Below, one piece after another: positions 54,177-63,126 of a DNA stretch of 64,000 nt (positions within the stretch are counted from its first letter, which is position 1; the number at the start of each line of letters is the position of its first letter). The stretch covers positions 1,736,001 through 1,800,000 of the forward strand of contig CP121321.1 in the NCBI GenBank assembly GCA_043585095.1, in the 5' to 3' direction. The notes beneath the pieces were generated by a model. That model searched no databases. It saw only the letters and a program-made list of their open reading frames with translations, and was not told where the DNA came from. A program made the position numbers and the translations under genes. Origin of the DNA: JANQIO01 sp043585095 (GTDB taxonomy: Bacteria > Pseudomonadota > Gammaproteobacteria > Pseudomonadales > Halieaceae).

Positions 54177-55349
54177 TCATAATTTGTACTGTCGGGCGGC
54201 CAAGTCCCGCATAATTTCTTCCGAACCACCGCCGATCGCGTTTACGCGGACCTCGCGGTAGATGCGCTCAACCCGATTACCGCGCATATAGCCGATACCA
54301 CCCAAAATCTGCATGGCTTCGCGCGCGCAAAACTCCATGGTTTCGCTGGCCTGCACCTTGAGCAAAGCAATGTCACCCGGATCGGGACTACCGGCTTCGA
54401 TCGATTCGTAACAACTTCTAATATACGCTTGGGTCGCGTTCAACTTCTGCTTCATCATGGCGATTTTATGACGAATCACCTGATGATCGGCGAGGCGTTT
54501 ACCAAATGTTGAGCGCTCGCGCGCCCACTCAACGGCCTCTTCCAAACAGATACGGGCCAAGGCTTCCATGCCTGCCGCCATCGCCATCCTCTCACCGTTA
54601 AAATTAGTCATGATCACGAGAAATCCCTGATTCTCCTCTCCGATGAGGTTCTCCGTCGGGACCCGAACATTGTCAAAATACAGGCTTGCGGTGTCAGAGG
54701 CCCACCAGCCCTGCTTGCGGTCCAGGGGCGTTCTGGAAAAGCCTTCCGCATCGGTGGGTATCAGCAGCATGGACAGCCCGCGCGAGCCCTCGCCGCCAGT
54801 TCGCACCGCTGTGGACACCCAATTGGCCCGCATGCCGCCGGTGATATAAGTCTTGGAACCGTTGACAATATAGTGGTTACCATCGCGCACCGCTGTGGTT
54901 TGCAGCTGTGCGACATCGGAGCCACCACCGGGTTCGGTTATACCCAGCGCAATGTGTTTATCGCCCGATAGCACCGCGGGCGCAACCGTCTGCTTCATCG
55001 CCTCGGAGCCCCAGTTAATGACCGGCGGCAGGCCAATGCCATGAACCATCAAGCTGGCGTTAATACCCCCAGCTCCTGGCCGTGCCAGTTCTTCGGCTGT
55101 AATCCAGCTATGCCACGAATCGATACCGTGCTGTGTGCCACCATACATCTCCGGGTAGCCCATACCCAACAAGCCCAATTCGCCGGCCTTTTTCCAAAGA
55201 GACAAGGGAATCTCCCCCGCCTCGTCCCAATCGTCCGCGAAGGGCATTATTTCGGTATCAACAAAACGCCTAAGCTGTGTACGCCACGCTTCGTGATCTT
55301 CAGTAATATGAGGATTGGGAAGACGAGCTGAATCAAAATCCAACGACAC
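54177..55349 (-). CDS. Acyl-CoA dehydrogenase
   Basis: A 390-residue acyl-CoA dehydrogenase with all standard blocks: LLGMGYPEMYGGTQ, LGITEPGGGSDVAQLQTTAV (EPGGGSDV), NGSKTYITGGMRANWV, ERSTFGKRLADHQVIRHKIA and IGGGSEEIMRDLAARQYKL. The MCAD catalytic Glu position is Gly here, so the base is probably elsewhere, as in the isovaleryl/long-chain type (LEEAVEWARER). The start is GTG with AAAGGAG 7 nt upstream. Confidence 0.92.
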   Translation of the reverse strand: MSLDFDSARLPNPHITEDHEAWRTQLRRFVDTEIMPFADDWDEAGEIPLSLWKKAGELGLLGMGYPEMYGGTQHGIDSWHSWITAEELARPGAGGINASLMVHGIGLPPVINWGSEAMKQTVAPAVLSGDKHIALGITEPGGGSDVAQLQTTAVRDGNHYIVNGSKTYITGGMRANWVSTAVRTGGEGSRGLSMLLIPTDAEGFSRTPLDRKQGWWASDTASLYFDNVRVPTENLIGEENQGFLVIMTNFNGERMAMAAGMEALARICLEEAVEWARERSTFGKRLADHQVIRHKIAMMKQKLNATQAYIRSCYESIEAGSPDPGDIALLKVQASETMEFCAREAMQILGGIGYMRGNRVERIYREVRVNAIGGGSEEIMRDLAARQYKL

Positions 55350-55453
55350 AAGAATGCTCCTTTATAGTTGTCGCGCGAGGGTAATCATGCGGGAGTCGGC
55401 GCGGAAGTAGCTAAAGGGAAAGGAGCCCCCGGCTAGTCGTTTAAACGCCATGA

Positions 55454-57001
55454 TCACCAGGTATCCACAGAGCGACGCGGGGAACGCTCCGGCCGCGTTT
55501 GCAGCGCCGCATACAGTGCATGAATCACCTGCTGGCGCGTTTCCGCGGGATCAATCACGGCGTCGATCTCGAGATGGGAAGCCGCTTCTGTGGCTTTACC
55601 AACTTCATACATCTGTTGTAACAACTCGTTAAACAGCGTCTCTCGCTCGGGGCCTTCGGCTGCGGCTTCAAGCTCTTTCCTAAAGCCTAATCGCACCGCG
55701 CCTTCAAGGCCCATTGCACCGAACTCGCCAGTCGGCCATGCAGCGGCGTAACAAGGCGCAGCAAAGCTGCCTGCGGTCATGGCCATCGCCCCAAGGCCAT
55801 AGCCCTTGCGTAGAAATATGGCGACCACTGGAATCGTTAAACTGGCCCCGGTGACAAACAGGTTCGACATCCGCCGCACCGAGGCCTGCTGCTCACTGTC
55901 CGGGCCAACCATGAAGCCAGGCGTATCGGTTAAGGACAACACCGGTAGTTCGAATGCATCGCACAGCTTGAGAAAGCGTGTTGCCTTGTCAGCGCTCTCT
56001 GCATCGACCGCACCACCGAGCTGCTGACAATCGTTAGCGATCAATCCAACGGCTTTGCCTTCGAGGCGAATAAAGCCAGTGATAATCGAACGCCCGTAGA
56101 TTCGGCGCAACTCCGTGAAAGATCCCTCATCGGCAATGGTTTCAATAATCGGCCTGACCGGGTAACCCCAGCGACGATCTTCGGGAATGGCATCTCGCAG
56201 AACCGATTGATCTGCGCACTTCCACGCCGACTGTGAACCCTGAAAATAGCTCAGCACGCGGCGCGCACACTGCGTGGCTTCGGCCTCATCCGCTACCACG
56301 ATATCCACGGTGCCATTGCGCTCCTGATCAGCCACCGGACCGATTTCCGTCGGCGCATAGCGACCTAAACCACCGCCTTCAATCATCGCCGGTCCCGCCA
56401 TACCAATCCAGGACTGCCTGGTGGCGATGGTGATATCAGCACAACCGAACAGCGCTGCATTGCCTGCAAAGCAGTAACCGTTGGCAACCGCGATTCTGGG
56501 AACACGGCCAGACAGTCCAGCCCAGGTGGCGAAGGAACGTATATTCAGCCCGGCAATTTGTGTCATCACATCGGTATCACCGGGTCGCCCTCCACCGCCT
56601 TCTGTAAAGATGATGACGGGTAAGGCGGCCTCCTGCGCTATGTCAAAGAGTCGATCCAGCTTGTGGTGGTGATAAAAACCCTGTGTACCAGCGAGAACGC
56701 TGTAGTCGTAAATGGCGACCGCAACGGACTGCCCATCAATCTTTGCTGTTCCCGTGATAACACCATCAGCAGGTGTTTCATTCTGCAATGCCTGATAATC
56801 ACGACGGCTGCGTTGAGCCGCCACCGCCAGCTGCCCGTATTCCAGAAAGCTATCCGTATCGACCAGGTCAGCGAGGTTTTCGCGCGCCGTGCGGTAGCCT
56901 TTAGCGTGACGCTTTTCAGCGGCGGCGGCCCGGCTGGCATCCCCAGTGTGCGCCAGGCGCTGTCGAAGTGCCTCCAGCTCAGGGCGCGGCGTTTCGGTCA
57001 T
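55454..57001 (-). CDS. Acyl-CoA carboxylase carboxyltransferase subunit
   Basis: A 515-residue crotonase-fold carboxyltransferase of the PccB/MccB type. It has GVITGTAKIDGQSVAVAIYD and FTEGGGGRPGDTDV, oxyanion Gly-rich segments (AGNAALFGCADITIATR; GPAMIEGGGLGRY), and the C-terminal LSLTDTPGFMVGPDSE followed by KGYGLGAMAMTAGSFAAP. No biotin carboxylase or carrier gene is in the window. It could use another BC/BCCP or act as a decarboxylase-like transferase. The start overlaps the carbonic anhydrase-like gene by 4 bp. Confidence 0.88.
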   Translation of the reverse strand: MTETPRPELEALRQRLAHTGDASRAAAAEKRHAKGYRTARENLADLVDTDSFLEYGQLAVAAQRSRRDYQALQNETPADGVITGTAKIDGQSVAVAIYDYSVLAGTQGFYHHHKLDRLFDIAQEAALPVIIFTEGGGGRPGDTDVMTQIAGLNIRSFATWAGLSGRVPRIAVANGYCFAGNAALFGCADITIATRQSWIGMAGPAMIEGGGLGRYAPTEIGPVADQERNGTVDIVVADEAEATQCARRVLSYFQGSQSAWKCADQSVLRDAIPEDRRWGYPVRPIIETIADEGSFTELRRIYGRSIITGFIRLEGKAVGLIANDCQQLGGAVDAESADKATRFLKLCDAFELPVLSLTDTPGFMVGPDSEQQASVRRMSNLFVTGASLTIPVVAIFLRKGYGLGAMAMTAGSFAAPCYAAAWPTGEFGAMGLEGAVRLGFRKELEAAAEGPERETLFNELLQQMYEVGKATEAASHLEIDAVIDPAETRQQVIHALYAALQTRPERSPRRSVDTW

Positions 57002-57612
57002 TGTAAAAACTCCACTACGCCAGTTCGTTCATCGTAAACCGCGCCAGCCAGAATCACACTGCCCTCAGCCCGCGCAGCACGCAGCCCCGGCAAGACAGAC
57101 GCCAACGCCTCGACGCCCTGCCTAACGTTGGCGTAGACCGCTTGTTCAGTCGTCACTTCAGGACTACAAACACCTGCTAGCGCTGACACAGTCAGCCTCG
57201 CAGCGGGCGAAGACGACTGCTGCTCTGCAGGGAGTGAGAGCTCAGTTATCGCCGTCTCAACGGCCAGGCAATTCTTGTGTCCCAGCATCAGCAAAACGGG
57301 AGCAGATGGGGCCAGAACGTTTTTACCCGCTGACTCATCGGGCAAAGGGAAAAGTTCTTCCAGAACTAAAGTGCTACCCGTTTGTGCAGGTGCACGAAAT
57401 ACTTTTAGCTCGCCCAGCATGAAGTCGAACACAATTTCCGCGGGCACCGTCATATCCGAACAACTCAGTACAACGGCAAGACAATCGTTACGCACGCCGC
57501 GCGCCGATGATCCGATAAGCCTTTTGCTATCAATCTTGCCCGCCACAAAGCGTTCATTACCCGCTTTAAGTCGACTTAGTGCCTCTTGTGGATCTTTAGC
57601 GGCGATTATCAT
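56998..57612 (-). CDS. Degenerate beta-carbonic anhydrase-like protein
   Basis: A 204-residue protein aligning with beta-carbonic anhydrase over its length. ALSRLKAGNERFVAGK is followed by VVLSCSDMTVPAEIVFDFMLG and LMLGHKNCLAV. The zinc ligands Cys51, His112 and Cys115 and the dyad Asp53 are present. The conserved Arg of CSDSR is Thr55, and GHTxCGA is GHKNCLA, so normal CO2 hydration is doubtful. The 4-bp overlap with a carboxyltransferase gene suggests a linked role, such as bicarbonate supply or regulation, which is inferred. Confidence 0.75.
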   Translation of the reverse strand: MIIAAKDPQEALSRLKAGNERFVAGKIDSKRLIGSSARGVRNDCLAVVLSCSDMTVPAEIVFDFMLGELKVFRAPAQTGSTLVLEELFPLPDESAGKNVLAPSAPVLLMLGHKNCLAVETAITELSLPAEQQSSSPAARLTVSALAGVCSPEVTTEQAVYANVRQGVEALASVLPGLRAARAEGSVILAGAVYDERTGVVEFLQ

Positions 57613-57759
57613 TTGCGGCCCCTGCTCAGCAAACCTTCGTTAAACATGCCCTGATGCATACAGATTCTGGCTAGCCCAATCAGGGCGAACATTGTCGCAC
57701 ACGATAGCCGCAGGCACAGACGTCTTGAGCCGCTCAGCCAAACCATCACGCAAGTGCAG

Positions 57760-58437
57760 CTACTCATGCTCAATCAGCTCACGCCCTTTCAACTCGCGAT
57801 AAAACGGTACTTTTTCGAGATCGTCCACGCCGCCCGATTCGTTTCGACCATGCCCCTCAAGATCGCCCTGAAGCCGTCGCCGAAGCAGCTGCAGCACCAG
57901 TTCTGTTATGGGTGACAACGCTAGTTCGGCGGCTGCATCAAAATCCACCCAGCGCAAATCTTCAAGCTCACCATTACCGCGCAGCTCGCCGCTGAAATCC
58001 TCCGCGTCGGCCAGAAAAAAACGTGCGTCGTAACGCCGCACCTGACCTGGAGGCGTTATCGCTCTGGCAACATAGTCGAGCTTATCCAGCGCCGGGACGA
58101 CGCCGCGCGCGAAAAATGGCCGCCAATGGGGAGAACGCGTGCGAACTGATGGCGAAGCCTCATGCCCCAGCAACAGCCCGGTTTCTTCAAAGGTTTCCCG
58201 TACCGCCGTCATGGCAACGGCACGCGCACGCGCCGGTGTGAGCGACCGTAATAGTCTGCTCTCGACATTTGGATGTAAGGGCCGGGGGCAGGCAACGCGC
58301 GCGTCACCCGGGTCGACACGCCCGCCAGGAAACACGTACATATGCGGCATAAACACATGGGCGGCGCTGCGTACACCCAGCAAAACCTCGCGATGCTGCC
58401 GGACGATGATCAGGGTTGCAGCGTCCTGCGGTCTCAA
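57760..58437 (-). CDS. Nudix hydrolase, NUDT7/NUDT19-like
   Basis: A 225-residue Nudix protein. DAATLIIVRQHREVLLGVRS and HMYVFPGGRVDPGD are followed by AMTAVRETFEETGLLLG, the Nudix helix RETFEETG. The VFPGGRVD start and the long insertion are seen in CoA diphosphohydrolase-like NUDT7/19 proteins, which would fit the acyl-CoA context. The substrate is not proven by sequence. The stop/start overlap with the upstream gene is 4 bp. Confidence 0.82.
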   Translation of the reverse strand: MRPQDAATLIIVRQHREVLLGVRSAAHVFMPHMYVFPGGRVDPGDARVACPRPLHPNVESRLLRSLTPARARAVAMTAVRETFEETGLLLGHEASPSVRTRSPHWRPFFARGVVPALDKLDYVARAITPPGQVRRYDARFFLADAEDFSGELRGNGELEDLRWVDFDAAAELALSPITELVLQLLRRRLQGDLEGHGRNESGGVDDLEKVPFYRELKGRELIEHE

Positions 58438-59432
58438 AAGCTGAAACGCTCGCGCGCAAACGCTCGGGTAGTCGCTTCGGAGATCTCTGGTGTGGGCAAA
58501 ATGCAGGACACTATGTTGGTATGAATCCCCTGCTCCGCATACCAGTGCATTAATTCGCGACAGCGCTCTGCGTCGCCCAAGACCGCGATTTCATCAACCA
58601 GGGCATCGGGCAGTGCAGCAGCGGTTCGATCGCGATCCTTGCTCGCCCAGCCCTCGCGGATTTCGGACGCGGATTCGGGATAGCCGGCCCATTCGAGAAA
58701 CTTGTTATACACGGGCGTAGCGTAATAGCCGACAAAACCAGCACGGAAGGCGGCTCGCGCGGCATCTCTGTCATCGGTCACCGCCACCATGTGTCGACAC
58801 ACCACTTCTACCTGCGCCGGATCCTTACCCGCACGTTCCGCACCAATTGCGATGTGTTCCATTATTTTTGGTAAGGCGCTGCGCGGGAACAAGTTGAGAA
58901 TAACGCCATCACCAAGTTCGGCAGCCGTCTCCAACATTTTGGGACGCAGTGCCGCAAGGTAGATCGGCACGTTTGCGGCCGGCGCCTGGCGATAACCGTG
59001 GCTGCGGAGTACTTCGCCGCTGAAGGCCGTCTTCTCACCTGCGAGCATCCGCCTCAGTAAGTCGACGGTTTCACGAATTCGGCTCAGCGGTTTGTCGAAG
59101 GACAACCCGTGCCAGCCCTCGATTATGGCGTGACTGGAGGTTCCGAAGCCGGGCACAAAGCGTCCGGGGTAGGCCTGCTCTATCACCGCAAGTGTCGAAG
59201 CAAGAACCGCTGGAGTACGGGTGTATACGGGCAACACTGCAGCACCCAGTCGCAGTGACGGGCAGGCTTCCAGTAACATGGGTGCTAGCGTCATAGCGTC
59301 CAGGCCACCAGCGTCTGCCAGCCAGATATCGTCATAGCCCAAAGCCTGCGCTTGCTGCGCCAAAGCGATAGTGTCCGCAACGCTGCCAGATGCAGCCGGC
59401 AAAGACATTGCGATACGTTTTGCTAACGACAA
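58434..59432 (-). CDS. LLM-class flavin/F420-dependent oxidoreductase
   Basis: A 332-residue luciferase-like TIM barrel. RIAMSLPAASGSVADTIALA, GYDDIWLADAGGLDAMTLAP, AAVLPVYTRTPAVLASTLAV and GFGTSSHAIIEGWHG are typical of the F420-dependent branch (GTSS motif). The start is TTG 59432. ATG 59408 would cut off the first beta strand. It lies between the enoyl-CoA hydratase and Nudix genes in a tightly spaced series. Confidence 0.85.
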   Translation of the reverse strand: MSLAKRIAMSLPAASGSVADTIALAQQAQALGYDDIWLADAGGLDAMTLAPMLLEACPSLRLGAAVLPVYTRTPAVLASTLAVIEQAYPGRFVPGFGTSSHAIIEGWHGLSFDKPLSRIRETVDLLRRMLAGEKTAFSGEVLRSHGYRQAPAANVPIYLAALRPKMLETAAELGDGVILNLFPRSALPKIMEHIAIGAERAGKDPAQVEVVCRHMVAVTDDRDAARAAFRAGFVGYYATPVYNKFLEWAGYPESASEIREGWASKDRDRTAAALPDALVDEIAVLGDAERCRELMHWYAEQGIHTNIVSCILPTPEISEATTRAFARERFSF

Positions 59433-59437
59433 GGCGT

Positions 59438-60214
59438 TCAGACCTGTTGCTTGCCGCGCTGCTGAACACTCTGACGACGCTCGCCGATAGTGTCCCCGCT
59501 AACGTTTTTGTTGGCGTGCTGCATCACCAGCTTTTCCATCTCCATTCCCGCCGCCAGCGTGGACGCCAGGCCATCGTCCACCAGTTGCTTATAGACACGC
59601 ACTGTATCGGGCACACAGGATGCAATATCGTCAGCCACGCGACGCGCCTCAAGTAACAACTCATCGGCGTTCACAACGCGGCTGATCATTCCCCACTCCG
59701 CGGCCTGTTCGGCGCTAATAAAATTACCGGTAAAATGCGCTTCCTTTGCGCGGCTGGGGCCAATCAGCCTGGCCAGCTTCTGAGATAGCCCCCAGCCCGG
59801 AGCCAACCCAACTCGACAGTGCGTATCGGCAAAGCGTGCTGCATCAGAAGCGATCAGAATATCGCCCATCAGGGCCAGCTCGAAACCACCTGTCGCCGCC
59901 ACGCCGTTGACGGCAACGATTATTGGCCGATCAAAATCCTGCATTGCGCGCGCGACGTCGTTCTCGCCGTGGATAGCAAATGCCGCCAGTCCTTCCGGAT
60001 GCGCCGCCATCGCCTTTAAGTCCAGGCCCGCACAGAAGGCGCGTCCCTTTCCGGTCAGGATCACCGCTCGCACCTCATCGTCAGACTGAAGACGGCGGAA
60101 AGCCTGGCAGATATCGCCTAACAGTTCGGGGGAAAGCGCATTCATCGCATCCGGGCGGTTGAGCGTAAGCGTTACCACCGGGCCTTCGTGCTCTATCAAT
60201 AGTTGATCAGTCAT
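59438..60214 (-). CDS. Enoyl-CoA hydratase/isomerase (crotonase) family protein
   Basis: About 258 residues. VVTLTLNRPDAMNALSPELL, the oxyanion segment RAFCAGLDLKAMAA and VNGVAATGGFELALMGDILI are the crotonase blocks. HCRVGLAPGWGLSQKLARLIG follows, ending with core GLAPGWG. In the second oxyanion region TGGFE is regular, but the usual catalytic Glu pair is incomplete (GLAPGW), so an isomerase or other crotonase activity is possible. ATG 60214 has AAAGGA upstream. The longer frame to 60376 lies in the previous gene. Confidence 0.87.
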   Translation of the reverse strand: MTDQLLIEHEGPVVTLTLNRPDAMNALSPELLGDICQAFRRLQSDDEVRAVILTGKGRAFCAGLDLKAMAAHPEGLAAFAIHGENDVARAMQDFDRPIIVAVNGVAATGGFELALMGDILIASDAARFADTHCRVGLAPGWGLSQKLARLIGPSRAKEAHFTGNFISAEQAAEWGMISRVVNADELLLEARRVADDIASCVPDTVRVYKQLVDDGLASTLAAGMEMEKLVMQHANKNVSGDTIGERRQSVQQRGKQQV

Positions 60215-60218
60215 CGCA

Positions 60219-61013
60219 TTATTGTCCTTTAAAATCGGGGCTGCGCTTCTCCAGGAACGCCATCGCTCCTTCTCTGGCATCGTCGCTGGCCATGCAGATC
60301 TTTTGCAACCGCGCTTCTGTGGAAATGCTGTCCGCGAGGCTCTCGTTGGTCGCTGCATGCAATGCTTGCTTGGCATAGCGCAAGGACAGAGGCGCTCTTG
60401 CGACTAGTTGCTCAGCCAAATCAATCGCCGCCTCCAGCAGTTTATCGGCAGGTACGACCCGGTTGCAGAGACCAAGAGCAAGGCATTTTTCCGCGCCAAG
60501 CTTCTCGCCCAGAGCGATGAGCTCGTAAGCGCGCTTTTTGCCTAGCGTACGCACCAGGTGCCAATGGGCGCCTCCATCGGGAATCAAACTGATCGCTGCA
60601 AAAGCTTGATACAAGTACGCATCCTCCGCCATCACGGTCAGATCGCAGTTCATCGCATAGGCGCTACCAATCCCCGCCGCCGCGCCGTTGACTGCACTGA
60701 TCCAGGGCTTGGGTGATTCGGTAATCGCCATCAATCCAGGCTTGTATTCCAGATTGAGCATATCTTCCACGTCAACGCCGTCGACGGGCTTCTCAGTCAG
60801 ATCAGCGCCTGCACAAAATGCTCGGCCCGCACCGGTAAGAATCACTGCGCGCACAGAGTCATCCTCATTGACTTCGTTAGCAGCCAGCAAAATCTCCCTT
60901 CGGATTCCGGCTTCAATCGCATTGAGAGTAGCGGGGCGATTAAATGTGACGATGGTGATCGCGCCCTGTCTGTCGAGCGTTATGTTTTCGTAACGATTAT
61001 CTACCTCACTCAT
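60219..61013 (-). CDS. Enoyl-CoA hydratase family protein
   Basis: A 264-residue crotonase. ITIVTFNRPATLNAIEAGIR, GRAFCAGADLTEKPVD and AVNGAAAGIGSAYAMNCDLT are the CoA/oxyanion segments, and ISLIPDGGAHWHLVRTLGKK carries the PDGG typical of this subgroup. The C-terminus AFLEKRSPDFKGQ is characteristic. GAGGGAG precedes the ATG. It is followed after 4 bp by a second crotonase gene. Confidence 0.9.
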   Translation of the reverse strand: MSEVDNRYENITLDRQGAITIVTFNRPATLNAIEAGIRREILLAANEVNEDDSVRAVILTGAGRAFCAGADLTEKPVDGVDVEDMLNLEYKPGLMAITESPKPWISAVNGAAAGIGSAYAMNCDLTVMAEDAYLYQAFAAISLIPDGGAHWHLVRTLGKKRAYELIALGEKLGAEKCLALGLCNRVVPADKLLEAAIDLAEQLVARAPLSLRYAKQALHAATNESLADSISTEARLQKICMASDDAREGAMAFLEKRSPDFKGQ

Positions 61014-61031
61014 AGTCTGTGCTCCCTCGCC

Positions 61032-62165
61032 TTAGCCAATGCTACCCGCGTCGCGCAAAGCAACAATTTCCTGAAATTCGAAGCCCATAGCGCTCAAAAC
61101 GCTCTCAGTGTCTTCGCCAATCTCGTGTGCTCCATGGCGCACGGAAGAAGGTGTCCGGCTAAATCTAGGCGCGGGCGCCGGTTGGGTGACGCCGTCTATT
61201 TCAAGGTACACGTCCCGGGCCACATTGGCGGGATGGCTTGGCGCATCCATGAAGTTCAGTACCGGCGCGAAACACACATCACTGCCCTCCATCACTTCGC
61301 ACCATTCGGCCTGCGTGCGCGTCAGAAACACCTCTGCGAGCCTGGCTTTCATATCCGGCCAAGCCTCTTTGTTGTGCTGGTCGACGAATGCCTCTGGATC
61401 GACACCCAGCTTCTCCAACAGCAGCGCATAAAACTGAGGCTCTATCGAACCAATCGATACGTATTCTCCATCGGCACACTCATAGCTGTCGTAGAAATGG
61501 GCAGCGCCATCCAGCATATTCTGCTCCCGGTCGCTGTGATCCCAGATGCCCGCGGCCTGGAAACCGTGAAACATCCACATGAGCTGCGCCGCGCCGTCTA
61601 CCATTGCCGCGTCGATTACCTGACCTTTGCCACTGTTATGGGATTCCAACAGGGCAGCCAGCACGCCACTCACCAGCAACATGCCACCGCCGCCCATATC
61701 GCCAACAACGTTAAGCGGCGGCACCGGCTTCTCGCCTTTACGGCCTGTCGCGAACAGCGCGCCAGTAATACTGATGTAGTTAATATCGTGGCCAGCGGCT
61801 TTGGCCAACGGACCTTCCTGGCCCCAACCGGTCATCCGTGCAAACACCAGGCGCGGATTGCGGGCCATGCAAACGTCAGGCCCTATGCCAAGCTTCTCAC
61901 AGACGCCCGGCCTGTAGGGGTCTACTAACACGTCGGCGTTTTCAACCATACGCAGCAGCGTCTCGACACCCTCCGCGTCCTTCAGATTAAGTACAACTGA
62001 CTTCTTGCCACGAAAGCTTACGTCGCAACTCGCTTTAGGACTGAACGCCCCAGCGCGCTCTATACGAATTACTTCTGCTCCCATATCGGCCAGGATCATT
62101 CCGCCCATGGGCGCAGGGCCAATGCCTGCAAGCTCGATTACCGTGTATCCATTTAAAGGACCCAC
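61032..62165 (-). CDS. CaiB/BaiF CoA-transferase family, alpha-methylacyl-CoA racemase-like
   Basis: A 377-residue family III protein. LNGYTVIELAGIGPAPMGGM and ILADMGAEVIRIER are the racemase-type N-terminus (ELAGIGPAP), and NPRLVFARMTGWGQEGPLAK and DINYISITGALFATGRKGEK hold the active-site His/Asp region. Racemases of this type epimerise 2-methylacyl-CoAs in the breakdown of branched or isoprenoid chains. The start is GTG with GGGAG 7 nt upstream. Confidence 0.88.
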   Translation of the reverse strand: MGPLNGYTVIELAGIGPAPMGGMILADMGAEVIRIERAGAFSPKASCDVSFRGKKSVVLNLKDAEGVETLLRMVENADVLVDPYRPGVCEKLGIGPDVCMARNPRLVFARMTGWGQEGPLAKAAGHDINYISITGALFATGRKGEKPVPPLNVVGDMGGGGMLLVSGVLAALLESHNSGKGQVIDAAMVDGAAQLMWMFHGFQAAGIWDHSDREQNMLDGAAHFYDSYECADGEYVSIGSIEPQFYALLLEKLGVDPEAFVDQHNKEAWPDMKARLAEVFLTRTQAEWCEVMEGSDVCFAPVLNFMDAPSHPANVARDVYLEIDGVTQPAPAPRFSRTPSSVRHGAHEIGEDTESVLSAMGFEFQEIVALRDAGSIG

Positions 62166-62241
62166 TACACTGCTCCCGCCCGCTGCTGCAGGCCTTGAAA
62201 ATATCTAGGTGTTACATCAAAAAAACGCTATCAAACAGCCA

Positions 62242-62269
62242 TCAGGCAGCGGCGAAAGCCGCCGCCTGA
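62242..62269 (-). terminator. Hairpin after the SDR gene
   Basis: The hairpin has a 6-bp and a 5-bp stem segment separated by one mismatch, closed by GAAA on the plus strand (TTTC on the minus strand). It lies between the SDR stop and the racemase-like gene start. A T-run lies about 20 nt further on the minus strand, so it is a weak or partial terminator that separates the SDR from the genes downstream. Confidence 0.5.
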
Positions 62270-62282
62270 CATATGTAGCAAA

Positions 62283-63074
62283 TTACTTGGGCTGCATGCG
62301 GATGCCGCCGTCCATGCGCACACACTCACCGTTGATGTAATCGTTCTCAACGATGTACTGAGCAGTGTGGGCAATTTCATCTGGATCACCGAGGCGCTTG
62401 GGGAAGAGAACCTGCTCTCCCAGGGGCTTGAGGAATTCCCAGATCTCAGGCGTCAATTCTTCCGCACCACCCATCATCAGCGGCGTCGCGATCAGACCTG
62501 GAACGATGGTGTTAACCCGAATACCCAGTACCGAAAGGTCGCGTGCTATCGGCAAGGTCATGCCCACTACGCCGCCTTTGGATGCAGAATACGCTGCCTG
62601 TCCGATTTGGCCTTCGTAAGCCGCTACGGATGCCGTGTTGATAATCACGCCACGGCCACCGTCATCGTTGAAAGGCTCGTTTTTGGCGATCTGCTCAGCG
62701 CACAGGCGCAGCACGTTGAACGTGCCGATCAGGTTCACGTTGATAACCATCTGGAAAGCATCCAGTGGGAAAGGACCGGTCTTGCCCAGGGTGCGAATTG
62801 CGTTGCCGATACCTGCAAAGTTGCAGTTGATGTGAATAGCGCCAAAAGCGTCCATCGTCGCCTGAATAGCAGCGGCGACCGACTCTTCATCCGCCACATT
62901 TACCTTTTGAAAAATGACCGCATCGCCAAGCTCCGCGGCCAGCGCATTGCCTTTCTCTTCGTTCATGTCGAAGATCGCGCACTTGGCGCCGGCTGCGACC
63001 AGCCGCTTAACGGTAGCTCGACCCAGGCCAGATGCACCGCCCGTTACAACTGCTACTTTGTCTTGAATATCCAT
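62283..63074 (-). CDS. SDR, 3-hydroxyacyl-CoA dehydrogenase type II-like
   Basis: A 263-residue SDR similar to HSD17B10-type enzymes. It has KVAVVTGGASGLGRATVKRL, IFDMNEEKGNALAAEL, a Cys/Phe-containing NCNFAGIG in place of NNAG, VIINTASVAAYEGQIGQAAY and SASKGGVVGMTLPIARDL. GGAGAG precedes the ATG. It probably oxidises 3-hydroxyacyl-CoAs, including branched ones, and sits between an acyl-CoA dehydrogenase and a racemase-like gene. Confidence 0.92.
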   Translation of the reverse strand: MDIQDKVAVVTGGASGLGRATVKRLVAAGAKCAIFDMNEEKGNALAAELGDAVIFQKVNVADEESVAAAIQATMDAFGAIHINCNFAGIGNAIRTLGKTGPFPLDAFQMVINVNLIGTFNVLRLCAEQIAKNEPFNDDGGRGVIINTASVAAYEGQIGQAAYSASKGGVVGMTLPIARDLSVLGIRVNTIVPGLIATPLMMGGAEELTPEIWEFLKPLGEQVLFPKRLGDPDEIAHTAQYIVENDYINGECVRMDGGIRMQPK

Positions 63075-63126
63075 GCCTACTCTCCTGATTTTTAATCAAA
63101 TAGTTGATGACCGCCAAGCAGTCTAT

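Noticed and set aside
60215..60376. 54-residue N-terminal extension of the second crotonase frame.
   Set aside because: It lies within the preceding enoyl-CoA hydratase gene in another frame, and ATG 60214 has its own ribosome site.
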